Below are positions 1 to 8,680 of a DNA stretch of 64,000 nt, piece by piece. Source of the stretch: CAZEHS01 sp964424355 (GTDB lineage: Bacteria > Bacillota > Clostridia > Peptostreptococcales > Acidaminobacteraceae); contig CAYRIO010000014.1 in NCBI GenBank assembly GCA_964424355.1, forward strand, positions 10,677 through 74,676. Direction: 5' to 3'. The notes beneath the pieces are model-generated. The model was given only the letters and a program-made list of their open reading frames with translations, did no database searches and was not told the DNA's origin. The position numbers were made by a program, and so were the translations under genes. Positions within the stretch are counted from its first letter, which is position 1. The number at the start of each line of letters is the position of its first letter.

Positions 1-889
1 CCAAGACAAGGCGTCTTGGAATACGCTTCTGAAGAATCACCAGGGCTATCGCAATCAAAATCACTGTCGACACGGTTATGAAGCGGCTTTGCGCAATAAA
101 AAGAAAGGTGTGCATCTGCACGAGCAGCGCCACAATATAGGCGTAGCGTTTCATCCCTAATTCTTTTCCCGATTTGGCGATTAGCTCATTCAGTGTTACG
201 AAGGCACAAAACAGCATAAACACGGTGAATTCCGTAAAGCGCAAATTGCCATTCCTGAATCGGAAGTCTGTCACGAGAAAAACATAGCTCGGATAGAGCC
301 AAGTCTGGAGGATGTAAATCACACCCGCCACGAGTGAGGAATAGATGAATAATGTCTTGAATTTTTCATAGCGACTGATTTTTTCAATGAGAAAACACGC
401 GAAGAAATAAATCAGAATCATGGCAGGGAGCAATAGATTGTAGGCCCCTTTAATCAATGGCTGACCCAGCGTGAAATATGCAGTGAAAATCGAAAGGATC
501 TGATACCCCATAAATAAAACCACGCTCTTGAAAAGCAGAAAATGACTTTGGATAATTCTCGGCAGGTAGATGATGAACATCCCCATCAGAAAGAGACCTG
601 TGAGCTGCTTCAAATCGTAAATGAAAACCAGTCTTGAACGATCGAAAATATAGAAGAAATTTTCAACCATGAGAATCAGCGATAAGAAAATAAACGCTCT
701 GATATTTTTAGTCAGAACAAATGCCAGCCCGATGCCGAGAGCCAGGACTAGTGCAATACCAACCATGCCAGCCTGATAATACAGCACATATGAAATGAGG
801 ATCATCAGGGTGACTGCCAGCAGCAAAAAAAGCGTTTTAAAACGGTTGATGAGTTGAAGGGCTTTTACCAGGCCATATTCCATACACAT
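1..889 (-). CDS. O-antigen ligase/polymerase-like membrane protein (3' end off the window)
   Basis: An open frame runs on the minus strand from an ATG at 889 to the window edge without a stop, giving about 296 residues of a very hydrophobic protein with roughly eight or more membrane segments. It starts MCMEYGLVKALQLINRF. The size, the stacked helices and the position next to a flippase and a chain-length protein suggest a Wzy polymerase or O-antigen ligase (RfaL/WaaL-like), but I see no diagnostic motif in the part present. The start codon overlaps the TGA of the upstream flippase gene, so the two are probably translationally coupled. The C-terminal part lies outside the window; it could also be another polytopic membrane protein. 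Confidence 0.7.
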   Translation of the reverse strand, partial: MCMEYGLVKALQLINRFKTLFLLLAVTLMILISYVLYYQAGMVGIALVLALGIGLAFVLTKNIRAFIFLSLILMVENFFYIFDRSRLVFIYDLKQLTGLFLMGMFIIYLPRIIQSHFLLFKSVVLFMGYQILSIFTAYFTLGQPLIKGAYNLLLPAMILIYFFACFLIEKISRYEKFKTLFIYSSLVAGVIYILQTWLYPSYVFLVTDFRFRNGNLRFTEFTVFMLFCAFVTLNELIAKSGKELGMKRYAYIVALLVQMHTFLFIAQSRFITVSTVILIAIALVILQKRIPRRLVL

Positions 890-2352
890 CAGGCTCCTTT
901 TAGCGAAGCGATGCCCTTTAATACTTTATGAAGCAGAGCGCTGTCAATTTGCTTCGTATAAAAGTAAACGCAATAAGTCGATACGACATACAGGGTGCCA
1001 TATACAAAGAAATTCAGAATATCCCCCAGAGGCGCCAGATATGAAATCCAGGCAAATAATCCTGCCATACCACTGGACGTCATGATGATTTTGAATAGGC
1101 GCTTGAACTCAAAAATATCTGTCAGTTTTATTTTTGTGAAGTGAATCACGGCGAAAATCTCCATCGCATTGACGACATACTGGATGATGACTGTGGCTAT
1201 CGCCGCGCCGATCATCCCGAAAAATCTTATGAATACCAAGCTGAGAATGATATTGCTCACAACGCCGATAAAGGAGATTAAGGCAATATATCGCTTTTTA
1301 TCAATGACTATCAACAAGTGGCAGTAAATTGTAAAGGTAATCATGAATCGCAGCAGATACACCCGCATGATGGGAACCGAATCCAGGTAGCGCTCAGAAA
1401 AAATGAAGCTGACATATCCCTCGGCAAAAATCATGAACAGCCACATGAACGTGATGAGGATCAACGCGGTGTTGGTTGCGGCATTTCTCCAAATTGACAA
1501 CCCATCCATAAAGGATTTTTCTTTTGTCTCTTTTGAAAGCCTGGGGAATATGACAGACCCGACAGTTACCGTTAACAATTGGACGATCGGGATATTCATG
1601 GCGCCATTGTTGTAAATGGCATATGCCTCAGGGGGGAATCGCGAGGAGATGATCAACTGATCCACGTAAACGTTTAAAGTAATCATAATGAGTGAAATGC
1701 CCATAGGGAATGAGAATCTGACCAGCTCTTTGAGGTATATCCAGTCAAAATTCAGCCGGAACGACTCTTTTTTAAGGATAATCCCAAAAAACACGACACT
1801 TTTGATCAATTCAAAAATTGCGATTTCAATGATTAAATACAATTCGTTTTGGGACAATAGGATAATGGCTACGGCGATCAAATAATGAATCGTATAGGAA
1901 ACGATTTGAAGCTTGCCCAAAAGGACCGCCTGCCCCGCGCTTAAGAAGAGACTGTCTAAAAGGCTCTCAAGGGTATAAATGAAAGTCAGCGCTGCAATAA
2001 TGGGCATGTAGTCATTCAGGCGGCTATTGTTCAGGAACTGCCCCAAGGTGTTTCCAGACAGCAGCAGCAACGCCACCACCGGAAGGATGACCATGAGCTT
2101 GATCACGATCATGTTCGTGATCAGCTGATCGCGCTTCACCTTCTCTATGATTCTGTAGTTGTATGAGATTGTCTCATTCATGCCCAGCAGCAGGATCAGA
2201 TTGATGGTATTGGCGATCAGCAGGACTTGTCTGTATGTCCCGTACTCCGTTGTCGACAAATATCTGGAAATCAGCATTACAAATAGCAGAGCCAACACGC
2301 TTTGATATGTCTTCCCGAATAAGCTGTAAGCTGACTCCTTCAACAGTGACAT
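889..2352 (-). CDS. Wzx-type polysaccharide flippase (MOP superfamily)
   Basis: 487 residues with about 12-14 predicted membrane helices, the usual size for a Wzx/RfbX-type oligosaccharide flippase of the MATE-like MOP superfamily. The N-terminus (MSLLKESAYSLFGKTYQSV) and the pattern of paired helices fit the family. It would move lipid-linked glycan repeat units across the cytoplasmic membrane. It sits between a Wzz/CpsC-like gene upstream and a polymerase/ligase-like gene with which it overlaps at the stop/start, so the genes form one export operon. The start follows a GAGGG-type ribosome site. No unusual features. Confidence 0.85.
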   Translation of the reverse strand: MSLLKESAYSLFGKTYQSVLALLFVMLISRYLSTTEYGTYRQVLLIANTINLILLLGMNETISYNYRIIEKVKRDQLITNMIVIKLMVILPVVALLLLSGNTLGQFLNNSRLNDYMPIIAALTFIYTLESLLDSLFLSAGQAVLLGKLQIVSYTIHYLIAVAIILLSQNELYLIIEIAIFELIKSVVFFGIILKKESFRLNFDWIYLKELVRFSFPMGISLIMITLNVYVDQLIISSRFPPEAYAIYNNGAMNIPIVQLLTVTVGSVIFPRLSKETKEKSFMDGLSIWRNAATNTALILITFMWLFMIFAEGYVSFIFSERYLDSVPIMRVYLLRFMITFTIYCHLLIVIDKKRYIALISFIGVVSNIILSLVFIRFFGMIGAAIATVIIQYVVNAMEIFAVIHFTKIKLTDIFEFKRLFKIIMTSSGMAGLFAWISYLAPLGDILNFFVYGTLYVVSTYCVYFYTKQIDSALLHKVLKGIASLKGA

Positions 2353-2447
2353 TTCATACCCTCCTTACTGCAGCCTACCCATATCCGGTCAGCATTGTGA
2401 AAAAAGGATACATTTGCCCCCACATGCATTCCGATGCCCCAGAATGA

Positions 2448-3734
2448 CTACTCCTGATAGGCGATGCCCAAAAAACGAGCGTTCAGCGCTTTAAAATTAT
2501 CGACAATGTAACGCACGTTCTCGCGGTTTGAATTATTGGAAGCAGCCAATATGACGGATCCTCTGTTCGCTAACTTCGTTATGATCCGCTCTTCAGCACT
2601 GACACTCAAAATAATCAGATCATAGTTCTTTTCAATTTCATTCAACAAGGATTCGAATTTTTCAAGGGACTCCTGATTAAAGGCTATTCTCTTATCCGTT
2701 CCCATCAGAATGTCAAACGAATAAGATACACTGCAGATCAGCTGCGGCAACGGCTCCTTCTGAAAAAGCGCCTTGCTGAGCCGGTTTTCGTGGCCGAATC
2801 TCTCCGTCAAAATATTACTGAACGTGGATACCGGATTAATGGGAATGTACAGTGCCTTTTCATAGCTTTTTCCCATGTAATTGGCAAAGGCCAGTGCAAA
2901 GGCTTCGTTTTTTCCGCTGTCATCACTGGTAATGACTGTGCAAAGCTTTTGGTGATGCTGCTCAATGTCATTATTGACCGTCTGCCAGACAAAATGATAA
3001 TCCTCATTTTTCATCGTATTCAGGAGATGTGTGATATTCCTTCCCTTCATGCCATGCTTTGTGCAGCTCAGCACTTTTTTCCGGGAGATGGTTTCCGCTT
3101 CAATATAGGTCTTGAGTTCCTTGCTTAAAAGAAATTTTAGAAGGATCAGGCTCATGCCAATGAAGGCGCCCAGAACCGCGCCCAAAATGACCAGCATGAC
3201 CTTTTGGGGCGCTATGGGTTCCTTTGAAAGATAGGAGGCATCAACGTTCTCAACCGTTGAAATTCTGACGATTTTAGCGGCTTCTCTTGACAAAACCCGC
3301 TCAATTCGACTCGAAACCGCCATGGCAAGGCCTTGATCAGTGCTGTCATAGCCCACTTTAAAAAATGTGGAATCCATGGATATTTCTACATACAAATGCG
3401 CCATATAATCTTCATAGCTTAACAGCTGTATATCGTTTTCAACGGCTGAAAGGGCTTTGATCTCATCGTAAAACCTCCGGCTTTCTATCAGGTTCTCAAT
3501 GTCAAGTAACAGCAAATTATAGAATTGAAATTCATTGATCGTGAAGAAAGCGCTGTTCAACTCTGATTTATTCAGATAATAAGTCGCATGCGCTCTATAA
3601 ACAGGGGGGATATAAACGACCAGGATTAGCGCCATAATTATTCCAACCACCATGGTTATGGCCAGGATCCAAAGGTTTCTGAATAAAAAGAAGAGATCAC
3701 TCACCCAATTTTTATCTTCAAATGACCTTTCCAT
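2448..3734 (-). CDS. Wzz/CpsC-like chain-length protein fused to a degenerate CpsD-like ATPase domain
   Basis: 428 residues. A membrane helix at about 18-43 and a second at about 180-200 frame an extracytoplasmic domain, the plan of polysaccharide co-polymerases (Wzz/CpsC). The region after residue 240 resembles the cytoplasmic BY-kinase domain (CpsD/Wzc) but the P-loop reads TSDDSGKNEAFA rather than the usual PGEGKST form, the segment YDLIILSVSAEER has lost the aspartate of the second Walker motif, and there is no C-terminal tyrosine cluster. I infer a structural or regulatory role in chain-length control without kinase activity. It is 14 bases upstream of nothing else on this strand but follows the GT4 gene closely, so it is in the same operon. 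Confidence 0.75.
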   Translation of the reverse strand: MERSFEDKNWVSDLFFLFRNLWILAITMVVGIIMALILVVYIPPVYRAHATYYLNKSELNSAFFTINEFQFYNLLLLDIENLIESRRFYDEIKALSAVENDIQLLSYEDYMAHLYVEISMDSTFFKVGYDSTDQGLAMAVSSRIERVLSREAAKIVRISTVENVDASYLSKEPIAPQKVMLVILGAVLGAFIGMSLILLKFLLSKELKTYIEAETISRKKVLSCTKHGMKGRNITHLLNTMKNEDYHFVWQTVNNDIEQHHQKLCTVITSDDSGKNEAFALAFANYMGKSYEKALYIPINPVSTFSNILTERFGHENRLSKALFQKEPLPQLICSVSYSFDILMGTDKRIAFNQESLEKFESLLNEIEKNYDLIILSVSAEERIITKLANRGSVILAASNNSNRENVRYIVDNFKALNARFLGIAYQE

Positions 3735-3748
3735 GGCTGTCCCTCCGT

Positions 3749-4861
3749 TTAAATCTCCTGCTGCATTTTAAAAACCGATTGATACACCTGATTCGTTTTT
3801 GCCGCCACACAGTCCCACGAATAATTTTCTTTGATGTATTCAATCGTCCGATCACCATCATAACTATTTTTCGAAATCAACAGCTGTTCCAACTTGTTTC
3901 TGAGATCCTCTACGTCCCTGCTTCGGAACGTAAAGCCATACGCATCAACAACCGTCCTGTTCTCCTCGATATCGCTGGTAAGACAAAGGGTCCCATAGCT
4001 CATGGCTTCAAGCAGCGATATAGGAAGCCCTTCCACAGTAGACGGCAGCACATACATGTACGCGTAACTGAAAAGCGCTTCGAGAGCCTCTCCCTCTACA
4101 AATCCTGTAAAAACAATATTGGGGTTGCTCTCCGCCAGTTTTTTTACTTTTTTTACGTACGCATCAGAGTGACTTGTCCCACCGGCGACCACCAATTTCT
4201 TATCGGTATTCAGACCCTTAAAGGCCTCAATCAGAAAATGAAGACCTTTTTCTGGAACGATTCTGCTGAGAAACAGAATGTATGAATCCGCCGCCAGTCC
4301 GTATGTCTCCTCAATTATCTTCTCCGATGGTTTTTGCTTCACATAGACCCCGTTGGGAATATAGACAGGGGTTTTGTGGTATTTCTCTTCAAAGTAGGGT
4401 AAGAGTGTCTTGCTGACACTGATGGTCTGATGCGCATAGCGAACGCCAACCTGTTCACCAAGCTTGAGGATGAGTTTCGTCAGCCGTCCCCACTTATCCC
4501 GCTTCCAGTCAAGACCGTGTATGGTGCATATCACCTTACGGCCGAACAACCTTGGCAAGAATGCGAACAGGGAAGGTCCCAACGCGTGAAAATGGATCAG
4601 TTCTGCTCCGGACTTAAGTGCGTGCAGGGTTGACGCTGCCGTATAGGTAATCGTGTCAAAATGATTCGTATTCACACTGGGGATCTGTATGATCCTCATC
4701 CCCTTGTAGCTTTCGAGCAATGCGCTGCAATAATCGCTTCTGGCATATATCCAGAGATCATGTCCCATTGCCGCAAGCCTACATCCGATTTCTTCTACGT
4801 GGACTTCTATGCCTCCGGCCCGAGAAGGCATCCCCTTTTGACCGATCATGGCAATTTTCAC
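3749..4861 (-). CDS. GT4-family glycosyltransferase
   Basis: About 370 residues with a GT-B fold layout. The N-terminus VKIAMIGQKGMPSRAGGIE resembles the DUF1972-type acceptor domain, where a glycine-rich loop follows strand 1; the C-terminal half has LFLSRIVPEKGLHFLIEAF and the PSTVEGLPISLLEAMSYG nucleotide-sugar motif of glycosyltransferase group 1. It probably adds a sugar to the lipid-linked repeat; donor unknown. I chose the GTG at 4861 because GGGGAGGTG lies just ahead of it; the longer frame to 4996 has no ribosome site and adds a non-conserved leader. It is the first gene of the operon that runs leftwards from here. Confidence 0.85.
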   Translation of the reverse strand: MKIAMIGQKGMPSRAGGIEVHVEEIGCRLAAMGHDLWIYARSDYCSALLESYKGMRIIQIPSVNTNHFDTITYTAASTLHALKSGAELIHFHALGPSLFAFLPRLFGRKVICTIHGLDWKRDKWGRLTKLILKLGEQVGVRYAHQTISVSKTLLPYFEEKYHKTPVYIPNGVYVKQKPSEKIIEETYGLAADSYILFLSRIVPEKGLHFLIEAFKGLNTDKKLVVAGGTSHSDAYVKKVKKLAESNPNIVFTGFVEGEALEALFSYAYMYVLPSTVEGLPISLLEAMSYGTLCLTSDIEENRTVVDAYGFTFRSRDVEDLRNKLEQLLISKNSYDGDRTIEYIKENYSWDCVAAKTNQVYQSVFKMQQEI

Positions 4862-5068
4862 CGGTGCACCTCCCCATGGAGAAGCTACAAATTTTTGCCG
4901 ATTATTAACCCCGTGATTTAACATTCCGTCAGGTGCGTTTATTAATTTATACCCTTTGCAATCCGAGATATAATCATAATTCGTGAATAAACACACTTTT
5001 AATTGGCCTTATTCCTCGCCCATTCCGTTGGGGATCCCATGAGGGGATCTTCAGGTGCGGCAGCAACT

Positions 5069-5113
5069 AAAAAGGAGCTGTCATAAATGATCAACCTCAT
5101 CATCTACAGCTCC
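5069..5113 (-). terminator. Intrinsic terminator after the secreted-protein gene
   Basis: Perfect 8-bp stem GGAGCTGT/ACAGCTCC (5074-5081 with 5106-5113) followed on the minus strand by TTTTT. It ends the transcript of the 5195-5683 gene. The rest of the 4862-5194 gap shows no gene; a short GATCCC/GGGATC palindrome lies near 5033-5050. Confidence 0.75.
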
Positions 5114-5194
5114 GTGTTTATCAGCTCAGGCAGGCGGCACTCCGTTCTTCCCACTTAGCAATTAACGATATCCCGATTTCCTGAATTCTGACCC

Positions 5195-5683
5195 TTATTG
5201 GAATCCAGGTATTTTAAGCCATAATCCGGCTACATCATCATCACCCTCATAAACAAAGGGTACGCCGCCAGCCTCGAATTGAATGCCTGCAGCGACATAG
5301 CCATCAGCATCGCCTGCAATTACATCTGCGAAAAGCGCCTGCAGCGCAGGGATGGAGAAGTGCATGACAAGATCCATTTCTCCGTCACCGTTAACGTCTT
5401 CCAGGTTCCACCGGATAGGTACAACGAGTCGTTCGCCCGCAGGGCCAAAAAGAATGGTGGCCGGATCGACAGCATCAATATCGAATGCGCCATTTCCACC
5501 AAGCAATGCAACTGGCAGAACACCCCGGTTATTGAAGTTGACAGCATTGGGGCAGCTCCCCGGCTTGACATCTACGTACGTTTCACCCGCAGCGAACGAA
5601 TAGGTCATTAGTAAAGTCGTCAGCAAGAGTGACACAATCATCAACACACTGAACGTCCTTCCGAAACGACTTCTGCTCAACAT
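5195..5683 (-). CDS. Small secreted protein with a VDVKPGSCPN repeat-type domain
   Basis: 162 residues. A signal peptide (about residues 1-31, ending SFAAG) precedes YVDVKPGSCPNAVNFNNRG, then an FDIDAVDPATI segment and a calcium-loop-like stretch DVNGDGEMDLVMHF. I recognise this unit from secreted proteins of cyanobacteria, planctomycetes and archaea, where it recurs next to adhesion or dockerin-like modules; its function is not established. I place the start at 5683 because GGAGGTGAT stands directly ahead; the longer frame lacks a ribosome site. It is an isolated transcript with its own terminator inside the glycan cluster, so it may be a matrix or surface component, which is inference. Confidence 0.7.
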   Translation of the reverse strand: MLSRSRFGRTFSVLMIVSLLLTTLLMTYSFAAGETYVDVKPGSCPNAVNFNNRGVLPVALLGGNGAFDIDAVDPATILFGPAGERLVVPIRWNLEDVNGDGEMDLVMHFSIPALQALFADVIAGDADGYVAAGIQFEAGGVPFVYEGDDDVAGLWLKIPGFQ

Positions 5684-5864
5684 TATTATCACCTCCAGTT
5701 CCATGATCTGTGCTTGAAACAGTTGGTAATGTAAACTCAATGCGCAACGCAATCCAGAATGCAGCCTGCTTGAACTGGGTTGATTCCATTCGGTTTCTTT
5801 CTAGGCGATTGAATGGCAGTGTCAAATGAACGTTCCAGTGCATATATACCCAAAAACACGATTA

Positions 5865-7193
5865 TTAAACCGATTCGCGTATAACTTGAACCATCACTTC
5901 CAGCATTTCCTGTGTAAGTCCCGGATACACACCCACCCAAAAACTGTTGTTCATGATGGCATCCGTTCGCGCAAGGGTGCCTACGGCTCTGAATCCCATC
6001 CCGCTTCGGCGCAGCCCGTCAAAACAAGGATGTTTGATGAGGTTGCCGCTGAAGAGCATCCGGGTCTGTACCCCTTTTGCTTCTATTTGGCGTACAACCT
6101 GTTCCCTGCTCAAATCCGCCTCTGGCCGCAGCGTCATCATGAAGCCGAACCAGGAAGGCGCAGCGCCTTCACAGGCCACTGGAAGAATGACGCGGTCGCC
6201 GATGTCACGCAGCGCATTCCTTAAATACGCCCAGTTTTCCCGGCGGCGTTCCACAAAGCTGTCCAGCTTTGTTAGCTGGGCACATCCAACAGCGGCTTGC
6301 ATATCCGTTGCTTTCAAGTTGTAGCCAAAATGAGAATACACGTATTTATGGTCATAGCCTTGAGGGAGCTCGCCGTAGCGGCCATCAAAGCGGTGTCCAC
6401 AGCGATTGTCCATGCCAGGCTTGCATTGACAGTCTCGCCCCCAGTCCCTCAGGGACATTACAATTGGAGCCAGCAAGTCATTATTTGTGTAAACTGCCCC
6501 CCCTTCGCCCATGGTCATATGATGCGGCGGGTAAAAGCTGGATGTCGCCAAATCACCGAAGGTTCCCGTCAATCGGGTCACACCGTCAAGATCATAAGTC
6601 GAGCCCAGGGCGTCACAATTATCTTCCACAAGCCATAAATCATGGACCTCACAAAATTTTTTCACTTTTGAGATATTAAAGGGGTTTCCAAGGGTATGAG
6701 CAATCATGACAGCCTTTGTGCGTTCGCTCAACGCCGCATCCAGTTGGTCCACGTCCAGGTTGTATTGGGGGATCGTCACATCCACAAATACGGGAACAGC
6801 GCCGAATTGGATGATAGGCGCCACCGTTGTTGGAAATGCTGCGGCAACTGTAATGATTTCATCGCCCCGTTGGATGGCTTTATCGCCCAGCAGCGGTGAG
6901 GTGAGCGCCATGAATGCCAACAAATTTGCTGATGATCCAGAGTTCACCAAAAAACAGTGGCGGACGCCCAAATACGCCGCGAAATCTTGTTCAAAGCGCT
7001 CAGTGTAAACACCGCCAGTCAGCCAAAAATCCAGGGCGCTGCGGACCAGCATCATCATTTCCTCTTCGTCATAGACCCTGCCAGCGTATGCCATCCTGTC
7101 ACCGGGCCGATACCCCTTTTGATGGTATTTCCCATGATAGGACTTCACAAGCTGCAGAATCTCATCTCTGGCACGTTCCTCTTCTCTTGTCAC
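5865..7193 (-). CDS. rfbH: RfbH-type CDP-4-keto-6-deoxyglucose 3-dehydrase
   Basis: 442 residues of the DegT/DnrJ/EryC1/StrS PLP fold. The PLP lysine is replaced by histidine (YPPHHMTMGEGG, His224/225), and four cysteines (193, 255, 257, 265 with the CxCx7C spacing) match the [2Fe-2S] ligands of the enzyme called E1 or RfbH. Such enzymes remove the C3 hydroxyl of CDP-4-keto-6-deoxyglucose through a PMP/iron-sulfur radical route, a step toward 3,6-dideoxyhexoses; a reductase partner is needed and is not in the window. Start is GTG at 7193 behind a G-rich ribosome site. It is divergent from manC with about 90 bases between them. Confidence 0.9.
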   Translation of the reverse strand: MTREEERARDEILQLVKSYHGKYHQKGYRPGDRMAYAGRVYDEEEMMMLVRSALDFWLTGGVYTERFEQDFAAYLGVRHCFLVNSGSSANLLAFMALTSPLLGDKAIQRGDEIITVAAAFPTTVAPIIQFGAVPVFVDVTIPQYNLDVDQLDAALSERTKAVMIAHTLGNPFNISKVKKFCEVHDLWLVEDNCDALGSTYDLDGVTRLTGTFGDLATSSFYPPHHMTMGEGGAVYTNNDLLAPIVMSLRDWGRDCQCKPGMDNRCGHRFDGRYGELPQGYDHKYVYSHFGYNLKATDMQAAVGCAQLTKLDSFVERRRENWAYLRNALRDIGDRVILPVACEGAAPSWFGFMMTLRPEADLSREQVVRQIEAKGVQTRMLFSGNLIKHPCFDGLRRSGMGFRAVGTLARTDAIMNNSFWVGVYPGLTQEMLEVMVQVIRESV

Positions 7194-7284
7194 GATGCAT
7201 CCCCCCCATCCCTAGCATGAAACCACTGTCGCAATCCTCACGTGTCGTCAACAACCGCAGGCAAACGAACAATTGGAGGTCATT

Positions 7285-8664
7285 ATGAAGATCATCATTC
7301 TCGCCGGTGGATCCGGCACCCGGTTGTGGCCCCTCAGCCGCTCTCATTACCCCAAGCAATTCATCAAATTCCATGGCAAATCGAAATCCCTGTTTCAGGA
7401 AACTTTTGAAAGGAGTCTCTTGCTGGCATCTCCAGGCGACATTTATGTCGTGACCCATGAGAACTTTAAGTTCCTGGTAATGGGTGCTGTCGAGGAATTG
7501 GGCTGCGCCTATGAAGAAGACCATATCTTAGTCGAGCCTGTGGCCAAGAATACCTTGCCTGCAATTTATGCGGGTGTCAGCGAAATCACACGTACTGGCA
7601 ACGATGTTGTCGTTGTTTTCCCTTCAGATCATCTCATTGCCGATGGCAAAGCCTTCGCCGATCTGATTAAAGCATCGGAATCACTGACCAAGGACACCAT
7701 CATAACCTTTGGCATCCAGCCGGATCATCCCCATACGGGCTACGGCTATATCGAGTCGGGAGAACCGAAGGGCAATGGTTATCTCGTCAAAACCTTTAAA
7801 GAAAAACCCGATCTTGAAACCGCAAAAGCCTATATCCAGGCGGGTTATTACTGGAACGCCGGCATATTCATGTTTCACACCGGTCTCTTCAAGGAAGAGG
7901 TGGAAAGGTACGCACCTGAGATCCATTCCGTCTTTTTAGAAGGCACTGATCTCAGAGACTGCTTTTCCAGAATTCAAAATCCGATATCCATCGACTATGG
8001 GCTCCTGGAGAAAAGCACCCGGATTTCGGTTGTACCTGCAGCCATTGGCTGGAACGATTTAGGCAGCTTCGACTCATTTTATGATGTGTTTGAAAAAGAC
8101 ACAGCGGGCAACATTGCCACCAAAGACACCATTCTTATCAACGCCGCAGACAATCTGATTTACGCTGAACCCGGCAAGCTCGTCGCAACGGTGGGGGTCG
8201 ATGATTTAATTATCATCGACAGCGGAGATGCCCTCCTTATTTGTAAGAAAGACCAGTCCCAAAGGGTCAAGGATATTGTTGAAACCTTGAAACAGCAAGC
8301 TGATCCGCGGACGGAATACCATTTGCAGGACTACCGTCCATGGGGGCATTACAGAATTCTGGAGGCGGAAAAGGATTCCTTCAAAATTAAACGGATCACG
8401 GTCCTTCAAGGAAAGAAGCTCAGCTATCAGCTGCACCACCACAGAAGCGAACACTGGGTCGTCGTACGCGGCATGGCTCGCGTGACGATTGACGATACCG
8501 TCAGATTTGTGAGTGCAGGCGAAAGCATTTACATGAAGCCTGGTCAACGCCACCGCCTTGAGAATCCCGGAAAAATCCCCCTCGAGATCATTGAAGTTCA
8601 AATGGGCGAATACCTGGAAGAGGATGACATTGTCCGGTTTGATGATGAATACGGGCGAAAATGA
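7285..8664 (+). CDS. manC: Mannose-1-phosphate guanylyltransferase / mannose-6-phosphate isomerase
   Basis: 459 residues, the normal length of the bifunctional type II enzyme. The nucleotidyltransferase domain begins MKIIILAGGSGTRLWPLSR and contains FKEKPD; the C-terminal cupin carries the isomerase metal site (QLHHHRSEHWVVVRG). It makes GDP-mannose from mannose-1-phosphate and can convert fructose-6-phosphate to mannose-6-phosphate. The ATG at 7285 has GGAGGT five bases ahead, so the slightly longer frame is not used. It converges, 16 bases apart, with the phosphohexomutase gene, which would supply the mannose-1-phosphate. Confidence 0.93.
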   Translation: MKIIILAGGSGTRLWPLSRSHYPKQFIKFHGKSKSLFQETFERSLLLASPGDIYVVTHENFKFLVMGAVEELGCAYEEDHILVEPVAKNTLPAIYAGVSEITRTGNDVVVVFPSDHLIADGKAFADLIKASESLTKDTIITFGIQPDHPHTGYGYIESGEPKGNGYLVKTFKEKPDLETAKAYIQAGYYWNAGIFMFHTGLFKEEVERYAPEIHSVFLEGTDLRDCFSRIQNPISIDYGLLEKSTRISVVPAAIGWNDLGSFDSFYDVFEKDTAGNIATKDTILINAADNLIYAEPGKLVATVGVDDLIIIDSGDALLICKKDQSQRVKDIVETLKQQADPRTEYHLQDYRPWGHYRILEAEKDSFKIKRITVLQGKKLSYQLHHHRSEHWVVVRGMARVTIDDTVRFVSAGESIYMKPGQRHRLENPGKIPLEIIEVQMGEYLEEDDIVRFDDEYGRK

Positions 8665-8680
8665 TTTTAACGCCTCTGTT

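Noticed and set aside
3722..4285. 187-residue plus-strand frame and many similar long frames opposite GC-rich genes (e.g. 8876-9838, 14091-15263, 16199-17590, 19888-21372, 24069-25649)
   Set aside because: Each is a shadow of a conserved gene on the other strand; compositions are rich in His, Gly, Arg, Gln without motifs or ribosome sites.
5033..5050. GGGGATC repeats as an insertion-sequence end or riboswitch piece
   Set aside because: Only a six-base palindrome; no partner copy or conserved aptamer sequence is present.
5075..5092. CTGTCATAAATGATCA as a second Pho box
   Set aside because: It is part of the terminator hairpin, the second half does not match CTGTCA, and there is no -10 at the right distance.
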